From NCBI GenBank assembly GCA_004295045.1, contig SHND01000059.1, positions 124,001-188,000 on the forward strand: a stretch of DNA of 64,000 nucleotides. Direction: 5' to 3'. Of the stretch, positions 8,583-16,820 are shown in pieces. This DNA comes from Chloroflexota bacterium (GTDB lineage Bacteria > Chloroflexota > Anaerolineae > UBA4142 > SHND01). Position numbers and translations under genes: made by a program. The notes under the pieces are model-generated. The model saw only the letters and a list, made by a program, of their open reading frames with translations. It searched no databases and was not told where the DNA came from. The stretch's first letter is position 1. The number at the start of each line of letters is the position of its first letter.

Positions 8583-9554
8583 ATGGTTCCAGCCGATGCC
8601 GCAAAAATTCCGCGTGGACGCATCCGAACAACTGATCCGACGGTGCCAAAGGTGATGCAGCAAGGCGCGATAACGCCTTGGCTCTACCTAATGCCCGCCA
8701 TCGTCATCATGTTCATCTTTATCGTGTATCCTGCGGCGAATACCTTTTACTTGAGTTTTCGCAACAGCACGAATACAGATTGGGCGAGCGCGTCGTGTGT
8801 GCCGCTCGAGCCGTGCTGGGGGATCTTGGAAAATTATCGCTACGCCCTCACCTCCGAGATTATGCGCATTGCGTTCTTTAACAACCTGATGTGGATCGTC
8901 ATTATGGTTACTGCGACGGTCGTGTTGGGTTTGCTTGTCGCGGTGCTTGCCGATCGCGTGCGCTATGAACCCTGGGCAAAAGCATTGATTTTTATGCCGA
9001 TGGCAATCTCGTTCGTCGGCGCGGGCGTCATCTGGAAATTCGTATACGATTATCGTCCGGGTGCGGAGCAAATCGGTTTGCTCAACGCGATCGTTGTCGC
9101 GTTGGGCGGGCAGCCCGTTCCATGGCTGACCGTGCCGCTTGTCAATATCGTCGCGCTGAACTTTGTTGGAGTATGGGTCTGGACCGGGTTCTGTATGACC
9201 ATCCTCGCGGCGGCGGTCAAGAGCGTGCCAAGCGAATTGCTCGAAGCAGCACGGCTTGACGGCGCGAGCGAAGTTCAAGTCTTTCGTCAGATAACAGTGC
9301 CAATCATCATGCCCACCATTGCCGTTGTTGTCACGACAATGGTGATCAACGTCTTGAAAATTTTTGATATTGTGTACGTGATGACGGGAGGCAATTATGG
9401 CACGCAGGTCATCGCGAACCAGATGTACATTGAGCAGTACACGAATTTTCAAACCGGCCGCGCCGCGGCGATTGCCGTAGTGTTGATTGCAGTCATCCTG
9501 CCCGCGATGTATTTCAACATCCGCCGCTTTCGTGAACAGGAGGCAACCAGATGA
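8583..9554 (+). CDS. ABC sugar transporter permease, MalF/AglF type
   Basis: The 323-residue membrane protein has six predicted membrane helices (first at about 33-52) and the permease EAA loop (LLEAARLDGASEVQVFRQITVP, about 219-240) that contacts the ATPase. Its first outer loop holds two cysteines (SCVPLEPC) that could form a disulfide. It is preceded by AAGGAGG, 9 bp before the ATG. Its stop overlaps the start of the second permease by 4 bp (ATGA), showing translational coupling. With the neighbouring permease it should form the channel of an alpha-glucoside-type importer. Confidence 0.92.
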   Translation: MVPADAAKIPRGRIRTTDPTVPKVMQQGAITPWLYLMPAIVIMFIFIVYPAANTFYLSFRNSTNTDWASASCVPLEPCWGILENYRYALTSEIMRIAFFNNLMWIVIMVTATVVLGLLVAVLADRVRYEPWAKALIFMPMAISFVGAGVIWKFVYDYRPGAEQIGLLNAIVVALGGQPVPWLTVPLVNIVALNFVGVWVWTGFCMTILAAAVKSVPSELLEAARLDGASEVQVFRQITVPIIMPTIAVVVTTMVINVLKIFDIVYVMTGGNYGTQVIANQMYIEQYTNFQTGRAAAIAVVLIAVILPAMYFNIRRFREQEATR

Positions 9555-10738
9555 AAACCTCCAAAAGTCTCGGACAGCGCCTCAGTGGATTGCCCAAGCA
9601 TCTTGTACTGCTCGGCGTCTGTTTGGTTTGGATTGTCCCGACGGTCGGTCTGCTTGTCACTTCCTTCCGACCGGCGCAAGAGGTAACTGACAGTGGCTGG
9701 TGGACGGTGTTTAATCCTCCAAAAGGCAGAGCAAACTATCAAACTTTTTGCGCGGGCTGTCACGGTGAAAATGGCGACGCGATTCCGAGCGCGAATCTTT
9801 CGGACCCTGCGGTCATCAGCCAATTCACACGCTCGATTCAACTGCAGGCTGTCTTACGCAAAGAGTTCAATGGGCAGCCGCACATGGGCAGCGTGCCGTT
9901 CCCGACGGATCAGCAAACAGCAGACATTTTGAATTATCTGCGCGTCATGTCAGGAATCAATCGCACGCAACAATTCACGCTCGATAATTATATTGACGCG
10001 CTGGTGGGGTATCGCGGACGCGGCACGTACACCGAAGACTGTGCGGCGGGAACACAATCTGTTGACTTGAAATGCAACTTTTTCGATTTAGCGAATCCGC
10101 GCGGAATGGGGCGCGCATTTCTCAATACGTTGATTGTGGCGATTCCCGCAACTATCCTTCCCATCTTTATCGCCGCGTTTGCCGCTTACGCGTTCGCGTG
10201 GCTGCACTTTCCACTGCGGCTCTGGATGTTTGCGTTGCTCGTCGGCTTGCAAGTGGTGCCATTGCAAATGACGCTCATTCCAATTTCGCGGTTGTACGCC
10301 TCAATGGGTTTGAACGGAACGTTTCTCGCCGTGTGGCTCTTTCACACGGGCTTTGGCTTGCCGTATGCGATTTATTTGCAGCGCAATTTTCTCGGCTCAC
10401 TGCCGCGTGAATTGTTCGAGTCGGCGTATCTCGACGGCGCATCGCATTGGACGGTGTTTTGGCGGCTCGCCGTGCCGCTTGCCATGCCTGCGATCGCTTC
10501 CCTCGCGATTTTCCAATTCTTGTGGGTGTGGAATGACCTGCTCGTGGCGTTGGTCTTTTTGGGCGGAGAGAATCCGGTGCTCACCTATCAAATCAGCAAC
10601 ATGGTGACTTCGTTGGGCAGTGGTTGGCAAGTTCTCACCGCCGCCGCATTTCTCTCGATGCTCCTGCCAATGATTATCTTTTTCTCGCTCCAACGCTATT
10701 TCGTGCGCGGCATGTTGGCGGGGTCGGTCAAAGGATAG
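9551..10738 (+). CDS. ABC sugar transporter permease, MalG/AglG type, with inserted c-type cytochrome domain
   Basis: The 395-residue protein is an ordinary MalG-type permease. It has TM1 at about 18-37 and five further helices after about residue 176. The EAA loop is ELFESAYLDGASHWTVFWRL (about 286-305), and the end is typical (YFVRGMLAGSVKG). Between FNPP (54-57) and QFTLDNY (141-147), which are normally adjacent, sits a block of about 83 residues. It has the heme c motif CAGCH (67-71), NLSDP, GQPHMG with a candidate axial Met112, and a final helix TADILNYLR. This is a complete small class I cytochrome c fold placed in the first outer loop. The overall family length is about 280-300 residues. 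Two more cysteines (DCAAG...LKCNF) lie before TM2. Confidence 0.92.
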   Translation: MKTSKSLGQRLSGLPKHLVLLGVCLVWIVPTVGLLVTSFRPAQEVTDSGWWTVFNPPKGRANYQTFCAGCHGENGDAIPSANLSDPAVISQFTRSIQLQAVLRKEFNGQPHMGSVPFPTDQQTADILNYLRVMSGINRTQQFTLDNYIDALVGYRGRGTYTEDCAAGTQSVDLKCNFFDLANPRGMGRAFLNTLIVAIPATILPIFIAAFAAYAFAWLHFPLRLWMFALLVGLQVVPLQMTLIPISRLYASMGLNGTFLAVWLFHTGFGLPYAIYLQRNFLGSLPRELFESAYLDGASHWTVFWRLAVPLAMPAIASLAIFQFLWVWNDLLVALVFLGGENPVLTYQISNMVTSLGSGWQVLTAAAFLSMLLPMIIFFSLQRYFVRGMLAGSVKG

Positions 10739-10800
10739 CGGATCGCGAATGGCAGATGACAAATAGCGGATGGCAGATAGCGGATAGCGAATAGCCAAAA
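10739..10800. repeat. GGCAGATAGCGGATAGC word repeats
   Basis: The gap after the second permease is made of variants of GCGAATGGCAGAT, GCGGATGGCAGAT and AGCGGATAGCGAATAGC. The reverse complement of the same words recurs at 55124-55195 and 57222-57242, tens of kilobases away. No function is evident. Confidence 0.65.
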
Positions 10801-10834
10801 CGCTTTGCACTGGTATTAGCCGCGTGCGTTCGCG

Positions 10835-11995
10835 ATGAACGATATGAACTATAACAATGAATTGACCGCGTTGCTCGCAGAGCTCGTCAGCATTGATTCC
10901 ATCAATCCCGATATGCTGGCAGGCGCAAAGGGCGAAGCCGCCATTGCCGCGTTCATCGCCGCTTGGGCAACACGCGCAGGCATGGAGGTCATCACCCAAG
11001 ATGCCGCGCCCGGGCGTTCGAACGTGATCGTGATTGCGCGCGGCTCGGGCGGCGGCAAAAATCTGATGCTCAATGCGCACACCGATACAGTTGGCGTCGC
11101 GGGCATGGACGAGCCATTCCGCGCGCGCATCGAGGGGAATCAAATGTACGGGCGCGGTTCGTACGATATGAAGGCGGGGCTCGCGGCGAGTTTGCTCGCA
11201 GCGCAGCGCGCCCTGTCGCTAAACTTGCGCGGAGATGTGATTGTGACCTGCGTGGTGGACGAAGAAATGTTGAGCATTGGCACAGAGGCGATTTGCCGCG
11301 AGTTGCACCGTTGGCGTCCCGATGCCGTAATTGTCACCGAGCCGACAGAGATGGAACTCATGGTCGCGCATCGAGGTTTTGTGTGGTTCGATATCGAAAC
11401 GTTCGGCGTGGCGGCGCATGGTTCGCGTCCCCATTTGGGGGTTGATGCCATTGCAAAAATGGGCAGAGTATTGGTGGAATTGGAAAAACTTGACCTCGCT
11501 TTGCGCGCCAAGCCAACGCATCCATTTCTTGGCAGCGGCTCGCTTCATTGCTCACTCATTGAGGGCGGACAAGAGATGTCAACCTTTCCCGCGCACTGCG
11601 GATTGCGAGTCGAGCGGCGCACCATTCCCGGCGAGACGCCTGACCTGGCGCAGCAGCAGCTGCAAATGATTCTCGATGACTGCGCCAACGCCGACAGCAA
11701 ATTTCAAGCCAAGTTAACGCGCGGATTTGCGCGCGACCCATTCGAGACGCAGACCGATTCACCATTTGTGGGACTCTGTCAGCGCCACATTGCACAAGTT
11801 ACGGGCAGCCCCGCCAAAATTGGCGGTGTGTCGTTTTGGGCGGACTCGGCGTTATTTTCTGCGGCAGGCGTGCCAACCGTTCTATTGGGTCCGCGCGGCT
11901 TTGGCGCGCACGGTGCAGTGGAATGGGTAGATTTAGATAGCGTGCAGCAATGCGCCGATGTCTACACGGCAGTGGCGCAAGAGTTTTGCGCCTGA
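10835..11995 (+). CDS. M20-family metallopeptidase/deacylase (ArgE/DapE-like)
   Basis: The 386-residue protein has the di-zinc M20 ligands: AHTDTVG (His82, Asp84), GRGSYDMKAG (Asp111), DEEMLSIGTEA (Glu143 base, Glu144), TEP (Glu169) and a late His in GFGAHGAVEW. A dimerisation lid domain lies between. Family members remove acyl or amino-acid groups (acetylornithine deacetylase, succinyl-DAP desuccinylase, carboxypeptidases); the substrate cannot be told. It sits between a sugar transporter and a GH13 enzyme, possibly in one transcript with them. It ends 11 bp before the trehalose-synthase-like gene. Confidence 0.88.
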   Translation: MNDMNYNNELTALLAELVSIDSINPDMLAGAKGEAAIAAFIAAWATRAGMEVITQDAAPGRSNVIVIARGSGGGKNLMLNAHTDTVGVAGMDEPFRARIEGNQMYGRGSYDMKAGLAASLLAAQRALSLNLRGDVIVTCVVDEEMLSIGTEAICRELHRWRPDAVIVTEPTEMELMVAHRGFVWFDIETFGVAAHGSRPHLGVDAIAKMGRVLVELEKLDLALRAKPTHPFLGSGSLHCSLIEGGQEMSTFPAHCGLRVERRTIPGETPDLAQQQLQMILDDCANADSKFQAKLTRGFARDPFETQTDSPFVGLCQRHIAQVTGSPAKIGGVSFWADSALFSAAGVPTVLLGPRGFGAHGAVEWVDLDSVQQCADVYTAVAQEFCA

Positions 11996-12006
11996 CGGAA
12001 ACAAAA

Positions 12007-13629
12007 ATGTCAAACTGGTTCAAAGACGCAGTTTTCTATCAAATTTTTGTCCGCGCCTTTTGCGATTCCAACGGCGACGGCATTGGTGATTTGCGCGGCG
12101 TCATGTCGAAACTCGATTACGTGCGCGCGCTCGGCGTGGACACAATTTGGTTGATGCCGATTACGCCTTCGCCGCTGCGCGATCACGGTTACGATGTCAG
12201 CGGACATTTCGACGTGCATCCCGATTACGGAACGTTACAAGATTTTCGTGATTTAGTGAACGCCGCGCACGCGCGCGGTTTGCGCGTCATTGTCGAACTC
12301 GTCCCCAATCACACCAGCGACCAACATCCGTGGTTCCAAGCATCGCGCGATCCCAATCATCCCGAACATGAAAAATATCGCGACTGGTATGTGTGGAGCG
12401 ACACGGATCAAAAATATAAAGAGGCGCGCATCATTTTTATTGATTACGAAACGTCGAATTGGAAATTTGACGAACTGCGCGGGCAATATTATTGGCATCG
12501 CTTTTTTTATCATCAGCCCGATTTGAATTTTGACAACCCGGAAGTGCAAAAAGCGATGATGCGTGTCGCGCAATTTTGGGTGGATCAAGGCGCGGATGGA
12601 ATTCGCGTGGACGCGCCGCCGTACCTCATCGAACGCGAAGGCACGAACTGCGAAAATTTGCCCGAATCGCACGCGTATTACAAACGCTTGCGCGCGTTTC
12701 TCGACGCGTACGCGCCCGGCACGATGCTTCTCGCCGAAGCGAATCAGTGGGCAAAAGATACGCTGCCGTACTTTGGCAATGGCGACGAATTTCAAATGAA
12801 CTTTCACTTTCCTTTGATGCCGCGCATTTTTCTCGCGCTCGCCAAGGGCAATCGTGAACCGCTCGATTGGGTGCTGGCGCAAACGCCGCCGATTCCCGAA
12901 AATTGTCAGTGGGCAACCTTTCTTCGCAATCACGACGAACTCACGCTTGAAATGGTGACGACGGACGAACGCGAATTCATGTGGAATTTTTACGCGCCCG
13001 ATGTCGAGATGCGAAAAAATCTCGGCATTCGTCGTCGGCTCGCGCCGCTGCTCGAAAATGACCGCGCGCGAATTCAAGTGGCGCACTCGTTATTGCTCAC
13101 GCTCATCGGTTCGCCCGTGTTGTATTACGGCGACGAGATTGGGATGGGCGACAATATCAAACTCGATGACCGTTGGGGCGTGCGAACGCCGATGCAGTGG
13201 GACGATTCGCCAGACGCTGGTTTTTCCACCGCGCCATCAGAAAAATTATATCTGCCGGTGATTGACGACGCGGTATACGGTTACAAACGCGTCAACGTTG
13301 CACAAGCGGAACGCGCGCCCGACTCTTTGTTGAATTGGATTCGTCACGCGTTGCAACTTCGCGCGCAACATCCCGCGTTTGGGCGCGGTGAATTACAAAC
13401 GCTCGCCACGAAGAATCCCACGCTGTTCGCATATACACGCACAACGCCCGACGAAAAATTGCTCGTCGTAAATAATCTGTCCGCGCACGCGCACAATGTT
13501 TCATTGGAATTGGATGCGCGCGGCAGCGTGCGCGATTTGGAAAATGGCGAGATAATTGCGTTCGACGACGAATTGAATTTTGAACTGCCGCGTTATGGCT
13601 ATCGGTGGTTTGAAATTTTGCAGAAATGA
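12007..13629 (+). CDS. treS: Trehalose synthase-like GH13 alpha-glucosyl enzyme
   Basis: The 540-residue GH13 barrel has the catalytic residues in place: nucleophile Asp202 in GIRVDAPPY, acid/base Glu244 in LLAEANQW and transition-state Asp310 in FLRNHDELTLE. The segments GQYYWHRFFYHQPDLNFDNPEV and RMKNLGIRRRLAPLL-type sequence are characteristic of maltose alpha-glucosyltransferase (trehalose synthase), which interconverts maltose and trehalose; a plain alpha-glucosidase is the alternative. ATG 12007 starts directly at the conserved WFKDAVFYQIFVRAF. It is the last gene of the LacI-headed cluster and is followed by a strong terminator. Confidence 0.88.
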   Translation: MSNWFKDAVFYQIFVRAFCDSNGDGIGDLRGVMSKLDYVRALGVDTIWLMPITPSPLRDHGYDVSGHFDVHPDYGTLQDFRDLVNAAHARGLRVIVELVPNHTSDQHPWFQASRDPNHPEHEKYRDWYVWSDTDQKYKEARIIFIDYETSNWKFDELRGQYYWHRFFYHQPDLNFDNPEVQKAMMRVAQFWVDQGADGIRVDAPPYLIEREGTNCENLPESHAYYKRLRAFLDAYAPGTMLLAEANQWAKDTLPYFGNGDEFQMNFHFPLMPRIFLALAKGNREPLDWVLAQTPPIPENCQWATFLRNHDELTLEMVTTDEREFMWNFYAPDVEMRKNLGIRRRLAPLLENDRARIQVAHSLLLTLIGSPVLYYGDEIGMGDNIKLDDRWGVRTPMQWDDSPDAGFSTAPSEKLYLPVIDDAVYGYKRVNVAQAERAPDSLLNWIRHALQLRAQHPAFGRGELQTLATKNPTLFAYTRTTPDEKLLVVNNLSAHAHNVSLELDARGSVRDLENGEIIAFDDELNFELPRYGYRWFEILQK

Positions 13630-13639
13630 GGGATAGAGA

Positions 13640-13681
13640 AAATGCCGCGTCTCGAATTTTTTCGAGACGCGGCATTTTTTT
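13640..13681 (+). terminator. Rho-independent terminator after treS
   Basis: ATGCCGCGTCTCGAA pairs perfectly with TTCGAGACGCGGCAT around a 3-nt TTT loop and is followed by a T-run to 13681. It ends the sugar-utilisation transcript. Confidence 0.9.
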
Positions 13682-13689
13682 ATTTCAGA

Positions 13690-13850
13690 GCGCAGCTACA
13701 AACGCAAATTCGCCATCGTGACAAGGTACGGCAAATTTGCAATTTGCCTACTGCACCACAAACGCAAATTCGCCATCGTGACAAGGTACGGCAAATTTCA
13801 AATTTGCCCTACCGCACCACAAACGCAAATTCGCCATCGTGACATGATTT
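13690..13850. repeat. Three direct repeats derived from a CopC 3' end
   Basis: Three copies of a 25-bp unit beginning ACAAACGCAAATTCGCC and ending ATCGTGAC occur at about 13697, 13758 and 13819. The first two are followed by GGCAAATTT palindromes (13729-13747, 13789-13807). On the minus strand each unit reads CHDGEFAFV or a near variant, the C-terminus of a CopC-type protein, so the repeats look like duplicated gene tails separated by palindromic elements. Confidence 0.7.
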
Positions 13851-13956
13851 GTCGGCCAACAGGCGCGACAGATGACATGATACGTTTCCGCGCCCGCGTC
13901 GGGCAAACGCGCGAGCAGCTGTAAGCGATTCTCGGAAAATTCCAAATCGCCCAACG
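13815..13956 (-). pseudogene. Broken CopC C-terminal fragment
   Basis: Directly after the stop of the cupredoxin gene, the minus strand reads GDLEFSENRLQLLARLPDAG and YHVICRACWPT in one frame, then DKSCHDGEFAFVV in the next. Together these match the end of the intact neighbour (DLPSDAGMGLYLVKYKACWP then DNSCHDGQFAFYVK). A frameshift lies near 13855. No start codon or first half is present. It is probably the remnant of a third CopC copy, or the original tail of the neighbouring gene before it gained its cupredoxin domain. Confidence 0.65.
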
Positions 13957-14793
13957 TCAAGGAACATTTTCGCGGACAATGATCGTGCCAAACATATTTT
14001 GCGGCACGTGCGCGCTGCAATGAAAAGTGTACTCGCCAATTTTATCAAACGTGTACGAAAATGTTCCCGTCGGTGGAATGTCGAGCGAGTTAAATTTCGG
14101 ATGCGCGTTGTGCGAAGGATGCGGATCAGAATTTACAAAGTGTTCGACCGGGTCATCGTTCACCCACGTAACGGTTGTGCCGCGCGCGACAATGATTTCG
14201 TTCGGCTGATACTTGACCCGGCGCAGCTGAATGGTCACATTTTTCTCGTGCGTGAGATCGAGAAAATTTTTCACGCGCGCGCGCTCCACACGAAAACCGA
14301 TGCGTCCATCCGAGCAAGTGTCATCGGCAAAACACGCGCGATATTTTACAAAATACAAACCGTCGCCTTGATTCGGCGGCAGTGCGGCGGACATGAAAAT
14401 TTTGCGCGCGTCAAATTCGAGCGCGCCCGGTTCGATCTTTTTTCCGTCGCGTTCGATTGAGATTTGCGACGCGCGCGCTAGTGACCTATCGAAATTGATG
14501 CCCACGCGCGCAGGCGATTGGGTCAGCGTTTGGGAATGATTCGGAAAAGAGTCAACGAAATGCGGCGCGTCGATGGGTTCGCCCAAGCCCTCGATGTGTT
14601 CGCCGCTGTGTTGGCGCGGGCGATGTGTCGGCGAAGGTTCGCTTGACGCGGGGCGCGTTTGTTCAAGCGAGGAAAGCGAAACGTTGGGCGTGAGAGGCGG
14701 TGCGTTCGTCGCACACGCAACAAAGAGCGCGACGAACGCACTCACACAAAACGTGACGATAAAGCGAACGAAATGTTTTGTGGGAAAGAACAT
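13957..14793 (-). CDS. CopC-cupredoxin fusion lipoprotein (copper binding)
   Basis: The 278-residue lipoprotein has a signal with the lipobox VACA (about Cys27). A Pro/Ser linker follows, then a CopC-like beta domain (HFVDSFPNHSQTLTQSPARV, YFVKYRACFADDTCSDGRIGF). The C-terminal plastocyanin-like cupredoxin domain has the copper ligands His in EHFVNS, then Cys, His and Met in YTFHCSAHVPQNM. It likely binds copper at the outer membrane face for copper trafficking or electron transfer. ATG 14793 was chosen because earlier in-frame codons lack a signal peptide. It forms a pair with the CopC-like gene upstream. Confidence 0.85.
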   Translation of the reverse strand: MFFPTKHFVRFIVTFCVSAFVALFVACATNAPPLTPNVSLSSLEQTRPASSEPSPTHRPRQHSGEHIEGLGEPIDAPHFVDSFPNHSQTLTQSPARVGINFDRSLARASQISIERDGKKIEPGALEFDARKIFMSAALPPNQGDGLYFVKYRACFADDTCSDGRIGFRVERARVKNFLDLTHEKNVTIQLRRVKYQPNEIIVARGTTVTWVNDDPVEHFVNSDPHPSHNAHPKFNSLDIPPTGTFSYTFDKIGEYTFHCSAHVPQNMFGTIIVRENVP

Positions 14794-14930
14794 GAGCTTA
14801 TAGTGACGTGTGATGAACTCCATCAGTTCATTCGTCTTGTGCGTGATGAGTAATCTCGTCACTATTTTTCCGGCAAGCATCGGTTTTGCGCGCGTTTGCG
14901 TAATGAATGGTACATCGTGCGCGCTCGCGC

Positions 14931-15605
14931 TTACTTGACGTAGAATGCAAATTGACCGTCGTGACATGAATTGTCGGGCCAGCACGCTTTGTATTTGACG
15001 AGATACAAGCCCATGCCCGCATCGCTCGGCAAATCCGCTGTCATGGAAAGTTTCTTGTCGCCGAGTTTGCCCGGCGCGGTTTTCAGTGCTTTGCCATCTT
15101 TTTCGATGGTGATGGTGGAGGCGTCGCTCAAGGTGAAATTGAAATTGAGCAGCACCTGAGCGGGGAGTTTGTCAAGCGTCGCCTTGTGCATCGGCATTGA
15201 ATCCACAAAGTGCGCGGCAAATTGTTCGGCAGGAAATTCGAGCATCATCATTGCGCCTTCGGTGGGCTTGGACATCGCCGCATCGGTTGGCTTGGCGACT
15301 GCGGTTTCGGTTTCATGCGCTGTCATCATCGCCGTGTCCGTTTCCTTTGCCATCATGGCAGTGTCTGTTTCTTTTACCATCATGGCAGTGTCCGTTTCTT
15401 TTGCCGTCATCATGGCGCTCTCTGTTTCCTTTGCCATCATGACGGTGTCAGTCTCTTTCGCCGTCATCATCGCCGCGTCCGTTTCCTTTGCCATCATCGC
15501 CGCATCGGACGTGGGCGGCGCGGGTGCGGCGGCGGGAGCGCATGCTGCGATCACGATAAATGATGCAGTGGCGCACAAGAATGTGAACAGTTTGAATTTT
15601 GACAT
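14931..15605 (-). CDS. CopC-domain lipoprotein with methionine-rich repeats
   Basis: The 224-residue lipoprotein (lipobox IAAC, Cys22) has a linker of eight or so tandem units of the type KETDTAMMT/A (about residues 36-100), rich in Met-Met pairs. Then comes a CopC-like domain (HFVDSMPMHKATLDKLPAQV to KACWPDNSCHDGQFAFYVK). Met pairs suit Cu(I) binding, and the CopC fold binds copper in the periplasm. The repeat array also carries alternating acidic and basic residues. Copper handling is inferred from the domain and from the cupredoxin neighbour. The minus-strand Shine-Dalgarno AAGGAG stands just before the start. Confidence 0.85.
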   Translation of the reverse strand: MSKFKLFTFLCATASFIVIAACAPAAAPAPPTSDAAMMAKETDAAMMTAKETDTVMMAKETESAMMTAKETDTAMMVKETDTAMMAKETDTAMMTAHETETAVAKPTDAAMSKPTEGAMMMLEFPAEQFAAHFVDSMPMHKATLDKLPAQVLLNFNFTLSDASTITIEKDGKALKTAPGKLGDKKLSMTADLPSDAGMGLYLVKYKACWPDNSCHDGQFAFYVK

Positions 15606-15909
15606 ATTCTGCTCCTTGAGTGGTCGAGTGAATGATGCAAGTATTCCGCGCGACGCTTACAGAGAGATTGTCCAGTTATTACGATTTACTTACGCGCTCG
15701 CGCGAACATTAACGCCTTTCTCATTCTCACTTAACTTGGGGCAGACAAAATACAATGCATTGTCGTGGACGCATGACAAGTTCCCTCCACCGTACGGACA
15801 TTTCTACGTTATAATGAAAACGCTCCGTTTTCGATTATAGTTTTCGCAGCGCCGCCGCAATTCGATTCGCCCGCTGTTCGAATTGCACGGTCAATGCGTA
15901 ACGACCCTT
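15606..15909. promoter_or_regulatory. Divergent promoter region between copper and protease genes
   Basis: This 304-bp gap separates the minus-strand CopC gene from the plus-strand protease. A TATAAT box at 15810-15815 points toward the protease gene but has no good -35 partner. No RNA gene or repeat was recognised. Confidence 0.4.
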
Positions 15910-16746
15910 ATGCAAGAAGAGAAACCTTCGCGTTCAGTACGCTTTCGCGTTCAAATTGATAAAGTTTCCGCCCTCGCCAAAAAAATTGCGCCGATCGCGA
16001 TTGGCGTCTTGGTCACGCTCCTCGTCCTCGCTATTTTCAACATTGTCAATCCGGGTCCAAAACCTCTCACGCAAAAAGAACTCGATCAGCGCATCGGGCA
16101 AGTGATGGCATCCGCCACTCCGCCGCCCGCGCTCGCTTCGCGCATCTATGCGACGATTCAGCCCTCGCTTGTACAAGTGGAAACCAAAATTCTTTCCACT
16201 GACGGCAAAGAAGAAGGCGGACGCGGCGCGGGCGTAATCATTGACGAAAACGCGCAAATTTTGACGAGTCTCCATGTGGTCAAAGACGCGTTCGAGATCC
16301 AAGTGTTGTTCATGGATGGCACACGCTCGGAAGCGCAAATTGTGACGACCCAGCCCGAAAATGATATTGCCTTGTTGAAACCCCAACAGCTGCCCGGACA
16401 ATTTCTGCCTGCCGTGATGGGCAATCCAAATTCGCTCAACATTGGCGATGATGTGTTTGCGGTTGGCAGCCCCTTTGGCTTGACCGGTTCTGAATCGGCG
16501 GGCATCGTCTCCGGTTTGAACCGCGTATATCATCCGAACAAAGATATAAAGATGGAAGGAATGATTCAATTTGACGCAGCGGTGAATCCCGGCAATTCGG
16601 GCGGTCCGTTGGTGAACCGTTATGGCGAAGTGGTCGGCATTGTCACAGGTCTCTTGAATCCCACCGAACAAAACTTTTTCGTCGGCATCGGTTTCGCGGT
16701 GCCAATTGATGCCGCGGCAAGCGCCGCCGGTCCCAATCCGTTTTGA
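15910..16746 (+). CDS. Membrane-anchored HtrA/DegP-like serine protease without PDZ domain
   Basis: The 278-residue protein has one N-terminal membrane helix (about 26-46), then a trypsin-like domain. The catalytic triad is His122 in SLHVVKD, Asp152 in ENDIALL and Ser230 in NPGNSGGPL. It ends at about residue 278 with no PDZ domain, shorter than typical DegP. It should act outside the membrane on misfolded or regulatory proteins. ATG 15910 was chosen because the upstream alternative is a TTG and adds only nine polar residues. It precedes the MoxR cluster by 74 bp. Confidence 0.87.
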   Translation: MQEEKPSRSVRFRVQIDKVSALAKKIAPIAIGVLVTLLVLAIFNIVNPGPKPLTQKELDQRIGQVMASATPPPALASRIYATIQPSLVQVETKILSTDGKEEGGRGAGVIIDENAQILTSLHVVKDAFEIQVLFMDGTRSEAQIVTTQPENDIALLKPQQLPGQFLPAVMGNPNSLNIGDDVFAVGSPFGLTGSESAGIVSGLNRVYHPNKDIKMEGMIQFDAAVNPGNSGGPLVNRYGEVVGIVTGLLNPTEQNFFVGIGFAVPIDAAASAAGPNPF

Positions 16747-16747
16747 A

Positions 16748-16815
16748 AGGTATCAAGCAGCACGTATCAAGTTGAGCAGAATTATTTTTCCTACTACTTG
16801 ATACCTGCTCCTTTT
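16748..16815. repeat. Inverted-repeat spacer (GGTATCAAG/CTTGATACC)
   Basis: GGTATCAAG at 16749-16757 pairs with CTTGATACC at 16797-16805. Between the arms is another CGTATCAAGTTGAGCAG variant of the same word. It belongs to the word-hairpin class of gaps. The arms flank no T-run, so it is not a clear terminator. Confidence 0.55.
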
Positions 16816-16820
16816 CAACC

